Assembly: GCA_902168205.1 (NCBI GenBank)
Contig: CABHOK010000003.1
Location: 1,860,001-1,924,000, forward strand
Length of the DNA stretch: 64,000 bases
Direction of reading: 5' to 3'
Source of the DNA: an uncultured Chitinophaga sp.
Lineage (GTDB): Bacteria > Bacteroidota > Bacteroidia > Cytophagales > Cyclobacteriaceae
The notes below the pieces were generated by a model. The model was not told where the DNA came from and made no database searches. It was given only the letters and a program-made list of their open reading frames with translations. This document shows, one piece after another, positions 35,335-44,014 of the stretch; the stretch's first letter is position 1, and every line of letters begins with the position of its first letter. Both the position numbers and the translations under genes were made by a program.

Positions 35335-36807
35335 ATGAAAAGAGTAATTACAGGAATTTTTATTTTACTAACCGTATCGGTCATCAGCCATGCGCAGATT
35401 GATACGTTAAAACAACAGGAGCAGACACCACCTGCTGTAGAAAAATGGTCGCTTCAGAAGTGTATAGATTATGCACTGACTAATAACCTTACTGTACAAA
35501 GGAGTACATATGATGTAGCCACCAGTGAAGTAGGATTACGACAAGCGAGGTTTTCAAGATTGCCTAACGTCAGTGCGAATGCGTGGTATGGTTATAACTG
35601 GGGACGGAGCCCGGACCCAACCAGTAACGCCTTTATTATAGATCGATATCGCTCTTCGAATCTTTCTGCCAATGCATCGCTTCCAATATTCAATGGTTTC
35701 AATATTCACAATACGGTAAGGCAAAATCAAACAGCCGTTAGTGCATCAGAACAGGATTTAGCAAAGGCAAAGAACGATCTGATATTAAATGTAGCAAGTC
35801 TCTTCATCAATGTTGTTTTTAACAAAGAGCTTGTTGACAATGCCAGGTTTCAACTTGCATCCAGTCAACAGCAATTGGAAAGAACTCGCAAGCAGGTGGC
35901 TGCAGGTGCCCTCCCTAAATCTGAAGAACTCAATTTGGATGCGCAGGCAGCAGGTAATGAAGTAACACTGGTACAACAAGAGAATGCTTTGGCACTCTCT
36001 ATCCTGCAGTTAAAGCAAGCTCTCCAGATTCCTGCTTCTCAAGGATTAGACGTTGAAGTACCTTCTCTAAATCCTGAAGATCTTATTGTAGATCAATCGC
36101 GTGATGAGATATACGAGATCGCGAGACAAGTAATGCCTGAAATAAAAAGCGCAGAGTTGAGAATTCAAAGTAGTTATCATGCGGTGATGGCGTCTCGCGG
36201 AAATTTATATCCTCGTCTTAGTTTAACAGCGGGTATAAACTCTACGTATGCCAGCAGAAATGAAGCTGTACTTTATGAGGACGGAACCTTCAGAAACTCG
36301 TCTAATCCTATAGCCTTTGTAAATGGAGACTTTGCACAGCCGGTATATACCAAAATTCCGAATGGAGTATATAGAAATACATATGGTTATTTCGATCAGG
36401 TGAAGGATAATATATATCGCTCTCTCGGTATTCAATTGGTCATCCCTATATTTAATAACTACACAGCACGCGCTTCTGTACAGCGTAGCGTCATTCAGAA
36501 TGAGCAAGCAAAGATTACGGCACAACTCACAGCGCAAACGTTACGTCAAAATGTAGAGACTGCGTATAACGATGCCGTTGCAGCGTCCAAAACTTATAAC
36601 TCGTCTTTGAGACAAGTAAATGCCCGCGAGGAAGCTTTCCGTATGATGGAGCAACGTTATGGTGCAGGCTCTGCCAACTCATTTGAGTTTCAGGTATCAC
36701 AGAATGATTTGTTCCGCGCCAAGACAGACCTGACGCGTGCTAAATACGATTTCATTTTCAAGAAGAAAGTTCTCGACTTTTATCAAGGTAAACCTCTGGA
36801 GTATTAA
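35335..36807 (+). CDS. TolC family outer-membrane efflux protein
   Basis: 490 residues, Sec signal ending near SHAQ. TolC repeats with WSLQKCIDYALTNNLTVQRS at the start, LFNGF-like LPIFNGFNIHNTV, and the second repeat with LVIPIFNNYTARASVQRS. Long coiled helices are visible (EQDLAKAKNDLILNVASLF). TolC trimers form the outer-membrane channel of tripartite pumps. The MacA-like adaptor follows 10 bp later, so they form a unit. No inner-membrane pump gene is adjacent. Base composition seems lower in GC than its neighbours. Confidence 0.94.
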   Translation: MKRVITGIFILLTVSVISHAQIDTLKQQEQTPPAVEKWSLQKCIDYALTNNLTVQRSTYDVATSEVGLRQARFSRLPNVSANAWYGYNWGRSPDPTSNAFIIDRYRSSNLSANASLPIFNGFNIHNTVRQNQTAVSASEQDLAKAKNDLILNVASLFINVVFNKELVDNARFQLASSQQQLERTRKQVAAGALPKSEELNLDAQAAGNEVTLVQQENALALSILQLKQALQIPASQGLDVEVPSLNPEDLIVDQSRDEIYEIARQVMPEIKSAELRIQSSYHAVMASRGNLYPRLSLTAGINSTYASRNEAVLYEDGTFRNSSNPIAFVNGDFAQPVYTKIPNGVYRNTYGYFDQVKDNIYRSLGIQLVIPIFNNYTARASVQRSVIQNEQAKITAQLTAQTLRQNVETAYNDAVAASKTYNSSLRQVNAREEAFRMMEQRYGAGSANSFEFQVSQNDLFRAKTDLTRAKYDFIFKKKVLDFYQGKPLEY

Positions 36808-36817
36808 TATCACCGCA

Positions 36818-38197
36818 ATGGCAAAACAAAAACGAAAATCAAACAAACTGATTTATTGGCTTATAGGAATTATAGCCTTTCTGGCCCTCTTCCTGATCGT
36901 TGGAAAATCAGCCGGCTGGATTGGCAAGCCCAAAGAAATGGAAGTTGAACTGGCAAAAGCCAAGCGTGTAACCATTGTTGAAAAGGTGAGCGCATCCGGT
37001 ACTGTACAACCCGTTACCGAAGTAAAAATAGCGCCTGAAGTATCAGGCGAGATCATCGATCTGCTCATTGAAGAAGGTGATTCCGTAAAGAAAGGTGAAC
37101 GACTGGTAAAGATTCGTCCGGATACATGGGAGAGTCAGCTGGAGCGTGCACAGGCCGGACTGAGTCAGCAACGTGCAAACCTCGAGCAGTCTAATGCAAG
37201 TTTATCACGATCACGCGCACAGTTCATTCGTGCAGAAGCAGAGTATAAACGCCAGGAGAAACTCTGGAAAGAGAAAGTTATATCCGAAGCTGACTGGCAA
37301 CTCGCTCAACAGAATTATGAAGTAGCGAAGAATGATGTTACTTCTGCCGAGCAATCGGTGGAAGCTGCACGCTACGTAATTCGCAGTACAGAAGCATCGC
37401 TTCGTGAAGCACAGGAGAACTTCCGCAAGACAACGGTAGATGCTCCGATGACCGGTATAGTATCAAAACTCATTGTAAAGAAAGGTGAACGCGTAGTGGG
37501 AACAGCAACGATGGCCGGTACTGAAATGCTTCGTATAGCGGATCTCAACACGATGGAAGTACGCGTGGATGTAAATGAAAATGATATAGTACGTGTACAT
37601 CTGGGCGATACCGCGATCATTGATGTAGATGCTTACTCAACACAGGGTAAAGAATTCAAAGGCATTGTTACACTCATCGCCAATACAGCAAAAGATAAAA
37701 CATCAGCCGATGCAATCACTGAATTTGAAGTGCGTATTCTGATCCTGAGTTCTTCGTACCAGGACCTGGTGGCTGCGGGAAAAAAATATCCCTTCTTACC
37801 GGGCATGACGGCAAGTGTTGATATACTTACCAATCGCAAGAGCAATGTACTTTCGGTACCGCTGTCGGCAGTGACCACACGTAACCCGGAAGAGAACAAA
37901 GCTCCGGCTGAAGGTCAGGATGGTCCGAAGCAAACCAGCAACAATCAGAACAACCAGAATAAACCGGCCGCAAAACCTGAGAACAAAACCGTGGTATTTG
38001 TAAACAGCAAAGGCATAGCGAAGATGGTTGAAGTAAAAACCGGCATCAGCGACTTCGATAATATTGAAGTTTTATCCGGAATAAATGATAGCACTGAAAT
38101 TATAGCAGGTCCGTTTTTGGCTGTATCCAAACGTTTGAAAGACGGTGATATGGTACGTGCAGCTGAAAAGAAGGAGCCAGAGAAGAAAGAAAAGTAA
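36818..38197 (+). CDS. MacA/HlyD-like efflux adaptor protein
   Basis: 459 residues from the ATG at 36818; an ORF start at 36737 overlaps tolC and is rejected. One N-terminal membrane span (LIYWLIGIIAFLALFLIVG), then a lipoyl half-motif (VSASGTVQPVTEVKIAPEVS). A long helical hairpin (~100-210), a second lipoyl half (DAPMTGIVSKLIVKKGERVV) and a beta-barrel domain follow. An Asn/Gln/Pro-rich insert lies near 370-400. It links an ABC pump to TolC in the periplasm. It is in operon with the TolC gene. The partner MacB-like ATPase is not adjacent. Confidence 0.94.
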   Translation: MAKQKRKSNKLIYWLIGIIAFLALFLIVGKSAGWIGKPKEMEVELAKAKRVTIVEKVSASGTVQPVTEVKIAPEVSGEIIDLLIEEGDSVKKGERLVKIRPDTWESQLERAQAGLSQQRANLEQSNASLSRSRAQFIRAEAEYKRQEKLWKEKVISEADWQLAQQNYEVAKNDVTSAEQSVEAARYVIRSTEASLREAQENFRKTTVDAPMTGIVSKLIVKKGERVVGTATMAGTEMLRIADLNTMEVRVDVNENDIVRVHLGDTAIIDVDAYSTQGKEFKGIVTLIANTAKDKTSADAITEFEVRILILSSSYQDLVAAGKKYPFLPGMTASVDILTNRKSNVLSVPLSAVTTRNPEENKAPAEGQDGPKQTSNNQNNQNKPAAKPENKTVVFVNSKGIAKMVEVKTGISDFDNIEVLSGINDSTEIIAGPFLAVSKRLKDGDMVRAAEKKEPEKKEK

Positions 38198-38219
38198 CAA
38201 AACAGAAATAGCAAACCAC

Positions 38220-38249
38220 AAAAGCCCTGACCGCAAGTCGGGGCTTTTT
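38220..38249 (+). terminator. Intrinsic terminator
   Basis: Stem AAAAGCCCTGAC (38220-38231) / GTCGGGGCTTTT (38237-38248) with one G-U pair, 5-nt loop, T-run to 38249. It ends the adaptor gene and precedes ppa. Confidence 0.93.
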
Positions 38250-38288
38250 GCTAATATTGCGGCCGAAATAAAAATTATTGAACGAATT

Positions 38289-38825
38289 ATGGTAAAACAT
38301 CCGTGGCACGAAGTATCGACTGGATCAAACCCTCCTGATCATGTAAACGCATTTATCGAAATTCCGAAAGGCTCTCGTGCAAAATATGAGATTGATAAAG
38401 ACAGCGGTCTTATCAAACTTGATCGTGTTATCTATGCATCGATGTACTATCCGCTGAACTATGGTTTTATACCACAGACGCTTGGTGAAGATCATGATCC
38501 GCTGGATATAGTTGTATTGACGCAGGTAGCGGTTGTTCCGGGATGTCTCATTCCTTCAAAAGTTATCGGTGTTATGCAGATGATCGACCGTGGCGAGGCT
38601 GACGATAAGATCATTGCTGTTGCTGAAGATGATCCAAGCGTAAGTCACATTTCTGATGTAAAAGATTTACCGGATTACCTGCTGGCCGAGCTCAAGCACT
38701 TCTTCGAAAACTATAAATCGCTTGAGAATAAGGTTGTAAAAGTAGATGAATTCCTTTCGAAGCCTAAGGCAGAAGAAATCATCAAGGCAAGTATAGATCG
38801 TTATAACGAGCACTTTAAAAAATAA
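38289..38825 (+). CDS. ppa: Inorganic pyrophosphatase
   Basis: 178 residues from the ATG at 38289; the longer ORF start lies in the previous gene. Family I PPase: EIPKGSRAKYEIDKDSGL, YPLNYGFIPQTLGEDHDPLD with the Asp cluster that binds Mg, and IGVMQMIDRGEADDKIIAV. It hydrolyses pyrophosphate in the cytosol and so drives biosynthetic reactions. The stop TAA shares its A with the ATG of the glycosyltransferase that follows. Confidence 0.97.
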   Translation: MVKHPWHEVSTGSNPPDHVNAFIEIPKGSRAKYEIDKDSGLIKLDRVIYASMYYPLNYGFIPQTLGEDHDPLDIVVLTQVAVVPGCLIPSKVIGVMQMIDRGEADDKIIAVAEDDPSVSHISDVKDLPDYLLAELKHFFENYKSLENKVVKVDEFLSKPKAEEIIKASIDRYNEHFKK

Positions 38826-39949
38826 TGCAGGTTGGGTTCGAGGCCAAACGACTCTTCACCAACTTTACAGGGCTGGGTAACTATTCACGTTTTATAGTCA
38901 ACGCCCTGAGCGAGTTTGCTCCTGAGAATACATATATACTATATTCTCCGAAGATCAAATCGCATCCTGAAGTAGATCCTATTCTGGCACGGCCCAATAC
39001 AAAAGCCATCGGTCCAACCGGTGGCTTTACTTTCTTTAAAAGCCTGTGGCGTTCATGGGGTATACGCTATAATAAAAGCGTTGCCGATCTCGCTATATTT
39101 CACGGACTAAGCCAGGAGCTTCCGGTTGGTTTACCCCAACACGTTAAGAAAATTGTTACGGTTCACGACCTGATCTATATCCGTTACCCGCAATTTTATA
39201 ATCCCATCGATGTAGCCATCTATACTGCAAAAGTAAAGTCAGCATGTCGCAGGGCTGATAAGGTTATCGCCATCAGTCAGCAAACGGCTAACGACCTGAT
39301 TGAATTCATCAAAGTAGATCCCGGTAAAATTGAAGTAGTATACCAGGGCTGTCACCCTATATTTAAAACAAAAGCATCAGCTGATATAAGGGCCGCTGTA
39401 AAGGCAAAGTATAACTTGCCCGACAAGTTTATTCTGAATGTAGGAACGATCGAGCAGCGTAAGAATGTAAAGCAACTCGTGGAGGCATTGGCGTTGTTGC
39501 CTGCGGATGTACAGCTTCCGGTAGTTATTGTTGGCCGCGCCACCGATTACCTGAAGGAAGTTATAGCCTGTGCACAGGAGAAGAAGGTGATGGACAAGAT
39601 TACCTTTATACACAAGGCCTCGTTCCAGGACTTACCGCTGATTTATCAACTGGCTACGGTGTTTGTATACCCTTCGTTGTTTGAAGGCTTTGGTATACCG
39701 CTGATCGAAGCGATCGAGTCGGGTGTACCTGTGATCACTTCGCAGGGATCATGCTTCCGGGAAGCGGCCGGTCCGGATGCGCTTTATACCGACCCACACA
39801 ATCCCCAAATGCTTGCGGATGCACTGAACCGTGTTTTAACAGACGCCAGCGTTGCTGAACACGTGGTGCGATCATCGGCTGCCTATATCAAACGGTTCGA
39901 GCCGGCCGTGATAGCTTCTGATATTATGCAGGTTTACCGGAAAGCATAG
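38825..39949 (+). CDS. Glycosyltransferase family 4 (GT-B)
   Basis: 374 residues. The N-terminal Rossmann part has FEAKRLFTNFTGLGNYSRF and VTVHDLIYIRYPQFY. The C-terminal part has ILNVGTIEQRKNV, SLFEGFGIPLIEAIESGVPV and the typical E-x7-E at the nucleotide-sugar site. It transfers a sugar from an NDP donor to a surface glycan or lipid acceptor in the cytosol. It overlaps the ppa stop by 1 bp and is the first of four glycosyltransferases. Acceptor unknown. Confidence 0.93.
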   Translation: MQVGFEAKRLFTNFTGLGNYSRFIVNALSEFAPENTYILYSPKIKSHPEVDPILARPNTKAIGPTGGFTFFKSLWRSWGIRYNKSVADLAIFHGLSQELPVGLPQHVKKIVTVHDLIYIRYPQFYNPIDVAIYTAKVKSACRRADKVIAISQQTANDLIEFIKVDPGKIEVVYQGCHPIFKTKASADIRAAVKAKYNLPDKFILNVGTIEQRKNVKQLVEALALLPADVQLPVVIVGRATDYLKEVIACAQEKKVMDKITFIHKASFQDLPLIYQLATVFVYPSLFEGFGIPLIEAIESGVPVITSQGSCFREAAGPDALYTDPHNPQMLADALNRVLTDASVAEHVVRSSAAYIKRFEPAVIASDIMQVYRKA

Positions 39950-40014
39950 CAGTGAAGCGCACGATCATCGCATGAATTATTAGATTTTGATTTCTTCCCG
40001 TATTTTGCAAGCCT

Positions 40015-40884
40015 ATGGCGTCAGATTCATTTCACTTTTCCATCATTATTCCTACCTGGAACAACCAGCCTTACCTGGAGCTGTGTATTAATAGCATCCG
40101 GAAGAATTCGCACTTCAAAAACAAGATCATCATCTATGTAAATGAAGGTAAAGATGGAACGGCTGACTGGCTGAAAACGCAACCCGATATCGAGTTTTTA
40201 CACTCCACTAAAAATGAAGGTATATGCGTAGCCATGAACTCGTGCCGGGCGCTGATCCGCACGGAGTATATGGTATACATGAACGATGATATGTATGTGT
40301 GCCCGGGCTGGGACCTCGCACTATACAACGAGATGCAACGCATCGGTCATGATAACTTTATGCTTTCTGCCACCTTGATTGAGCCGTATGCTACAACCAA
40401 CCCCAGCGTGGTATCGATCGTGAAGCATTATGGTGATAGTCTTGAGACATTTAAAGAACAAGAGTTGCTTGCGACCTATAACGATATACCGAAGAAAGAC
40501 TGGTCGGGTTCATCGTGGCCTCCGAGTGTAATCAGTACACGCGTGTGGGATGTAGCAGGTGGATATAGTATAGAATTTTCTCCCGGTATGTATTCTGATC
40601 CTGACTTCTCCATGAAACTGTGGAAATATGGCATACGCATCTTTAAAGGTATAGGAAGCAGCCGGGTATATCATTTTCAATCCAAGTCTACCAAGCGACT
40701 GAAGAAGAATAAAGGAGCTGATACATTCCTGGTGAAGTGGGGCATTACTGCACGCACATTCTATCGCTATTACTTGCGGATGGGAGAGGACTATGATGTT
40801 GCCGGTGAAGCCCCACAAGCTATACCTTCCATGCAACAAACGCGTGGCAAGCTGAAGCGCGCATTCAAAGTATTGTTTTCATAA
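40015..40884 (+). CDS. Glycosyltransferase family 2 (GT-A)
   Basis: 289 residues. The start FHFSIIIPTWNNQPYLELCI is the GT-A nucleotide-binding loop. The metal-binding motif is MNDDMYV, and the acceptor side has SGSSWPPSVISTRVWDVAGG. It is likely an inverting transferase building polysaccharide or lipopolysaccharide in the cytosol. It is 65 bp behind the GT4 gene. A TATTTTG just upstream is a weak promoter-like match. Confidence 0.92.
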   Translation: MASDSFHFSIIIPTWNNQPYLELCINSIRKNSHFKNKIIIYVNEGKDGTADWLKTQPDIEFLHSTKNEGICVAMNSCRALIRTEYMVYMNDDMYVCPGWDLALYNEMQRIGHDNFMLSATLIEPYATTNPSVVSIVKHYGDSLETFKEQELLATYNDIPKKDWSGSSWPPSVISTRVWDVAGGYSIEFSPGMYSDPDFSMKLWKYGIRIFKGIGSSRVYHFQSKSTKRLKKNKGADTFLVKWGITARTFYRYYLRMGEDYDVAGEAPQAIPSMQQTRGKLKRAFKVLFS

Positions 40885-40890
40885 AGCGTA

Positions 40891-41877
40891 ATGTTCATTC
40901 GCATGACCTTTGCAGCGATTCTTCCTCACACCAAACTCTATGGCGGAGTAAAACGCTTTTTTGAACTGGGCAATGTATTCCTCGAACGCGGCTATACCTT
41001 TATTGTATTTACACCCGATGGTGTGGCGCCTGGGTGGTATGTCGGTAAAGTACAGACTGTAAAACTAAGCGAGCTGCCTGCATACGAACTCGAAGCTATA
41101 TTTATAACCGAAACACAATTTCTGCCGGAAGTTGATAAAGCAAAGGCCAAACATAAAGTACTATACTTTGTAAGGCCTTCCGACAATCTGAAAATACTCA
41201 GGCAATACCCCTCTGTGGAATTGTTTGCCAATTCTACCAACGCTTACGAAACTGCTAAGTCGAAGTATAACATCGAAGCGTTCAAGGCGTTCGGTGGTAT
41301 CAATACAAATACCTTTCAACCCAAGCCATTTGTTAAGAAAGCTCCGGGCGAGCCATTTGTCATCATGACCTACGGACGCCTGGTAGAAAAGAAGAAAGGA
41401 ACACGTCTGGTTGTAAAAGCCTGCGAACGTCTCTACAAAGCAGGCTTGCCTGTAAAGTTGCTCTTGTTTGATACACCGGTAAATGAAAAGGCACAGAAAG
41501 CTATTGATGATTTCAAGACGAATGTTCCGTTTGAGTTTGTGGTGAATCATCCTGTTCATAAAAATCAGGAGTTGTTTCATCGTGCCGATATATATGTGTC
41601 CGCAGAGAAGAAGGCAGGTCATTCCAATACTACGGCTGAAGCGATGGCGTGTGGCATTCCTGTTATTGGTACGAACTCTGGCACCCGCGATTTCCTGATT
41701 GATTCGGTTACGGGTATTGTAATCTGGCGCTGGTCGTGGAGTATATCAAAAGCAATACGCCTGCTGATGCAGAACGAAGAACTTCGCCAGACGCTGGCTA
41801 AGAATGGTCGCAGAACAATTGAAGAGTTTAGCTGGGAAGCACTGACCGATCGCATCCTGAAACACTTCGGTCACTGA
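40891..41877 (+). CDS. Glycosyltransferase family 4
   Basis: 328 residues. The C-terminal Rossmann domain has IMTYGRLVEKKKGTRLVVKA and SAEKKAGHSNTTAEAMACGI with the conserved Glu, then PVIGTNSGTRDFL. The N-terminal domain starts with the Gly-rich YGGVKRFFELGNVFLERG. It is 6 bp behind the GT2 gene and so in the same operon. The donor sugar cannot be read from sequence. The Met at 40903 is an alternative start that shortens the N-terminus by four residues. Confidence 0.92.
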   Translation: MFIRMTFAAILPHTKLYGGVKRFFELGNVFLERGYTFIVFTPDGVAPGWYVGKVQTVKLSELPAYELEAIFITETQFLPEVDKAKAKHKVLYFVRPSDNLKILRQYPSVELFANSTNAYETAKSKYNIEAFKAFGGINTNTFQPKPFVKKAPGEPFVIMTYGRLVEKKKGTRLVVKACERLYKAGLPVKLLLFDTPVNEKAQKAIDDFKTNVPFEFVVNHPVHKNQELFHRADIYVSAEKKAGHSNTTAEAMACGIPVIGTNSGTRDFLIDSVTGIVIWRWSWSISKAIRLLMQNEELRQTLAKNGRRTIEEFSWEALTDRILKHFGH

Positions 41878-41882
41878 TACAT

Positions 41883-42659
41883 CTATACTATATTCTTTTT
41901 GCAGGCTCTGTCTTCCTGCTGAAACGTACGGTAATTGATATACCGTAGAAAATGGAAGAACGATGTGAGTACAGAAATTACAAACCCATAGTATCCATCC
42001 AGGATGCCTAGCTGAAGTATATATTTCTTAAAAAAGATTACCCACGGCTTGAATATACCATGCCACAGCAAGTTGTAGCGTTTGCCTTTTTTATAGCGGT
42101 TCTCGGCAGTGAGTCGCGCGTACTGCATTACTTTCTTCACGTGACTGTCAACAGTCGGGTAGGAGTAATGGTATAGATCGCCCTGAAGCTTTTCAATTTC
42201 AGGTTCACTGGCAAAGACAAGATCTTCGTGTACGGCACCTTTCCAGTGGGTGCCCTCGCGTTTAAAGATGCGCAGTTTATACTCCGGGTACCAGCCACAG
42301 TGGCGTATCCACTGGCCACAATAATTCGTTAGACGATTAACCATATAGGCATTAGCCGGATTACGCGCTTTCAGTTGCCGTATGCTCTGCTGTAAGGCAG
42401 GCGACAGTTCCTCATCTGCATCGATCGAAAGTATATAATCACCAGTCGCCTTGGCGTTGGCAAAGTTCTTGGCATCCGAGTAATCCGTCCACTCGCGTTG
42501 ATGGTACGTTAACCCTTTGCCGGTAATGATCTCCAGCGTCTTATCCTTCGAGTACGAATCCAGTATAATAATTTCATCCACCACCGGCAGCAGCGAGTCA
42601 ATGCACCGCCCGATGTTCTTTTCTTCGTTGAAGGTTATTATTACTGCTGATAAATTCAT
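41883..42659 (-). CDS. Glycosyltransferase family 2, WaaE/KdtX-like
   Basis: 258 residues. LSAVIITFNEEKNIGRCIDS starts the GT-A fold. DEIIILDSYSKDKT, YILSIDADEELSPALQQSI (DxD-like) and the WYPEYKLRIFKRE segment are typical of the lipopolysaccharide core beta-glucosyltransferases WaaE/KdtX and related enzymes. A hydrophobic C-terminus (FFKKYILQLGILDGYYGFVI) suggests membrane attachment. It is convergent with the GT4 gene, 5 bp apart, and ends the core block before the island. Confidence 0.92.
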   Translation of the reverse strand: MNLSAVIITFNEEKNIGRCIDSLLPVVDEIIILDSYSKDKTLEIITGKGLTYHQREWTDYSDAKNFANAKATGDYILSIDADEELSPALQQSIRQLKARNPANAYMVNRLTNYCGQWIRHCGWYPEYKLRIFKREGTHWKGAVHEDLVFASEPEIEKLQGDLYHYSYPTVDSHVKKVMQYARLTAENRYKKGKRYNLLWHGIFKPWVIFFKKYILQLGILDGYYGFVISVLTSFFHFLRYINYRTFQQEDRACKKNIV

Positions 42660-42690
42660 CGTTATCCGTTAATAAGTAAATCGTTATCCG
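42658..42690. repeat. 11-bp direct repeat at the island boundary
   Basis: ATCGTTATCCG occurs at 42658-42668 and 42680-42690, between the last core glycosyltransferase and the recombinase remnant. It might mark an attachment site, but two copies this close are not a proof. Confidence 0.35.
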
Positions 42691-42712
42691 AAAACAACCA
42701 CAAGGTTACAAA

Positions 42713-43351
42713 ATGCCAAAGTATGCCACAAATTCCCGCCTTTCTTGTGTTGGTGATGTGGAGCATTTTAAGGGTTTGATCCATTATAGGGTTGTTGTGT
42801 TTCTGTCTTATTACATTGAGAGCAAACGCTTCAACCATCATCGCAGAACGACACTGAACCACCTTAAAAACTTTATGGAAGATAGGCCGCTTCCTATCAA
42901 TCGCGTGACTACGGAATGGATGAAATCATTCGAAACGCATTTATTGAACACGGTTAGTGAAAATACAGCATTAAACTATCTGACCAATATCAATGGTGCC
43001 TTAAGTCAATTGGTTCGGGAACAGATCATCCCACGTAATCCCTGGCATGCCGTTCCTAAGCATGAACGAATAAAAAAGAAAGATGTAATGCGCACGGCAT
43101 GGACACTGGAGCAACTTCAACTGTTGGCTGATACACCGTGCGATATAAATCCTGAATTCAAACAAGCTTACTTCTTTGCCTGCTTTACCGGGCTTCGTTG
43201 GAGCGATGTTCATAAGCTGACGTGGTCGAGTATAATTCAAAAGAATATAGGCAATCACGATGATTGGTTTATATACTTTGAGCAACAGAAAACCGCAGCA
43301 GTGGAATACTTCCCGTTGTCTGGCTGGAACCAAGTTGTCATCATCTCGTGA
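42713..43351 (+). pseudogene. Tyrosine recombinase (integrase) remnant
   Basis: 212 residues. The middle matches Bacteroidota phage-type integrases: a SAM-like core-binding domain (VTTEWMKSFETHLLNTVS), then the start of the catalytic domain. That start has ACFTGLRWSDVHKLTW with the first catalytic Arg (~162) and QQKTAAVEYFPLS with the Lys near 193. The frame ends soon after, without the HxxR and Tyr parts, and the last nine residues look unrelated. Roughly 100 N-terminal residues of the usual ~400 are also missing. The remnant marks the left side of an accessory island. Confidence 0.85.
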
Positions 43352-44014
43352 GTCCTTCTCAAATCCATCTGCGATATATTGCTGTTTTCCTCCAGTATAG
43401 CTGTAAGAGGCAGATCAGGAAATCTTTCAAGTATATGATCAGGGATCGCTACAAACACAATATGAAGATAGAATCTTTTTAAAGTAATCATACAACTATA
43501 GTATGGCTATTTGAATTTCTGAATATTGTATAGTTAGGCCTGATGTCAAGCTATCCGCGAGACTCTATAGCTGCTTCTTGCTTGAGTGCTTATAAAGAAG
43601 CACAGCGTTTCACCTTTGAGCACAATCTAATGATAGCAGTGCACAATCGCTGCACGTCATTTTCTCCGCGATAAGCAGAATAAACAATTGATATAATATA
43701 ATGTTAAAATCACTGTGATACGACATCAAGGTCACCGTTATACAATATTGAATTAAATGTAATACAGCATGAAGTATAATTATACTACATTAAACGCAAG
43801 CTATATTTCGATAATACTTCATTGATTTTCTTTATTTTTCAGATTACAAAATGATGATTATTAATCAAAAACTATAAGGTTAAACAGATTGTTGGATTAT
43901 TTTGATTTATACTTTACTATTCCAACCTGAAAAGCTATATTTAATAAGCGGCTAAATTTAGAGCTGCCATTTCGTTATAGGTTATTTGATATTCTAATCC
44001 TAACGCTATTCTGC
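43352..44014. other. Non-coding AT-rich stretch after the recombinase remnant
   Basis: About 660 bp, markedly AT-rich, with stops in all frames. A minus-strand frame (43255-43491) crosses the junction, but its longest part lies antisense to the integrase remnant, so I do not call it. I see no RNA gene. It is likely the scar of a deletion plus the promoter of the histidine kinase gene. Confidence 0.4.

Noticed and set aside
36737-36817. Leader of the MacA-like protein
   Set aside because: It overlaps the tolC end in another frame. The ATG at 36818 gives the normal membrane anchor.
43255-43491. 78-residue minus-strand frame across the integrase break
   Set aside because: Part is antisense to the integrase remnant and I recognise no domain. 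It may be a chance frame at the junction.
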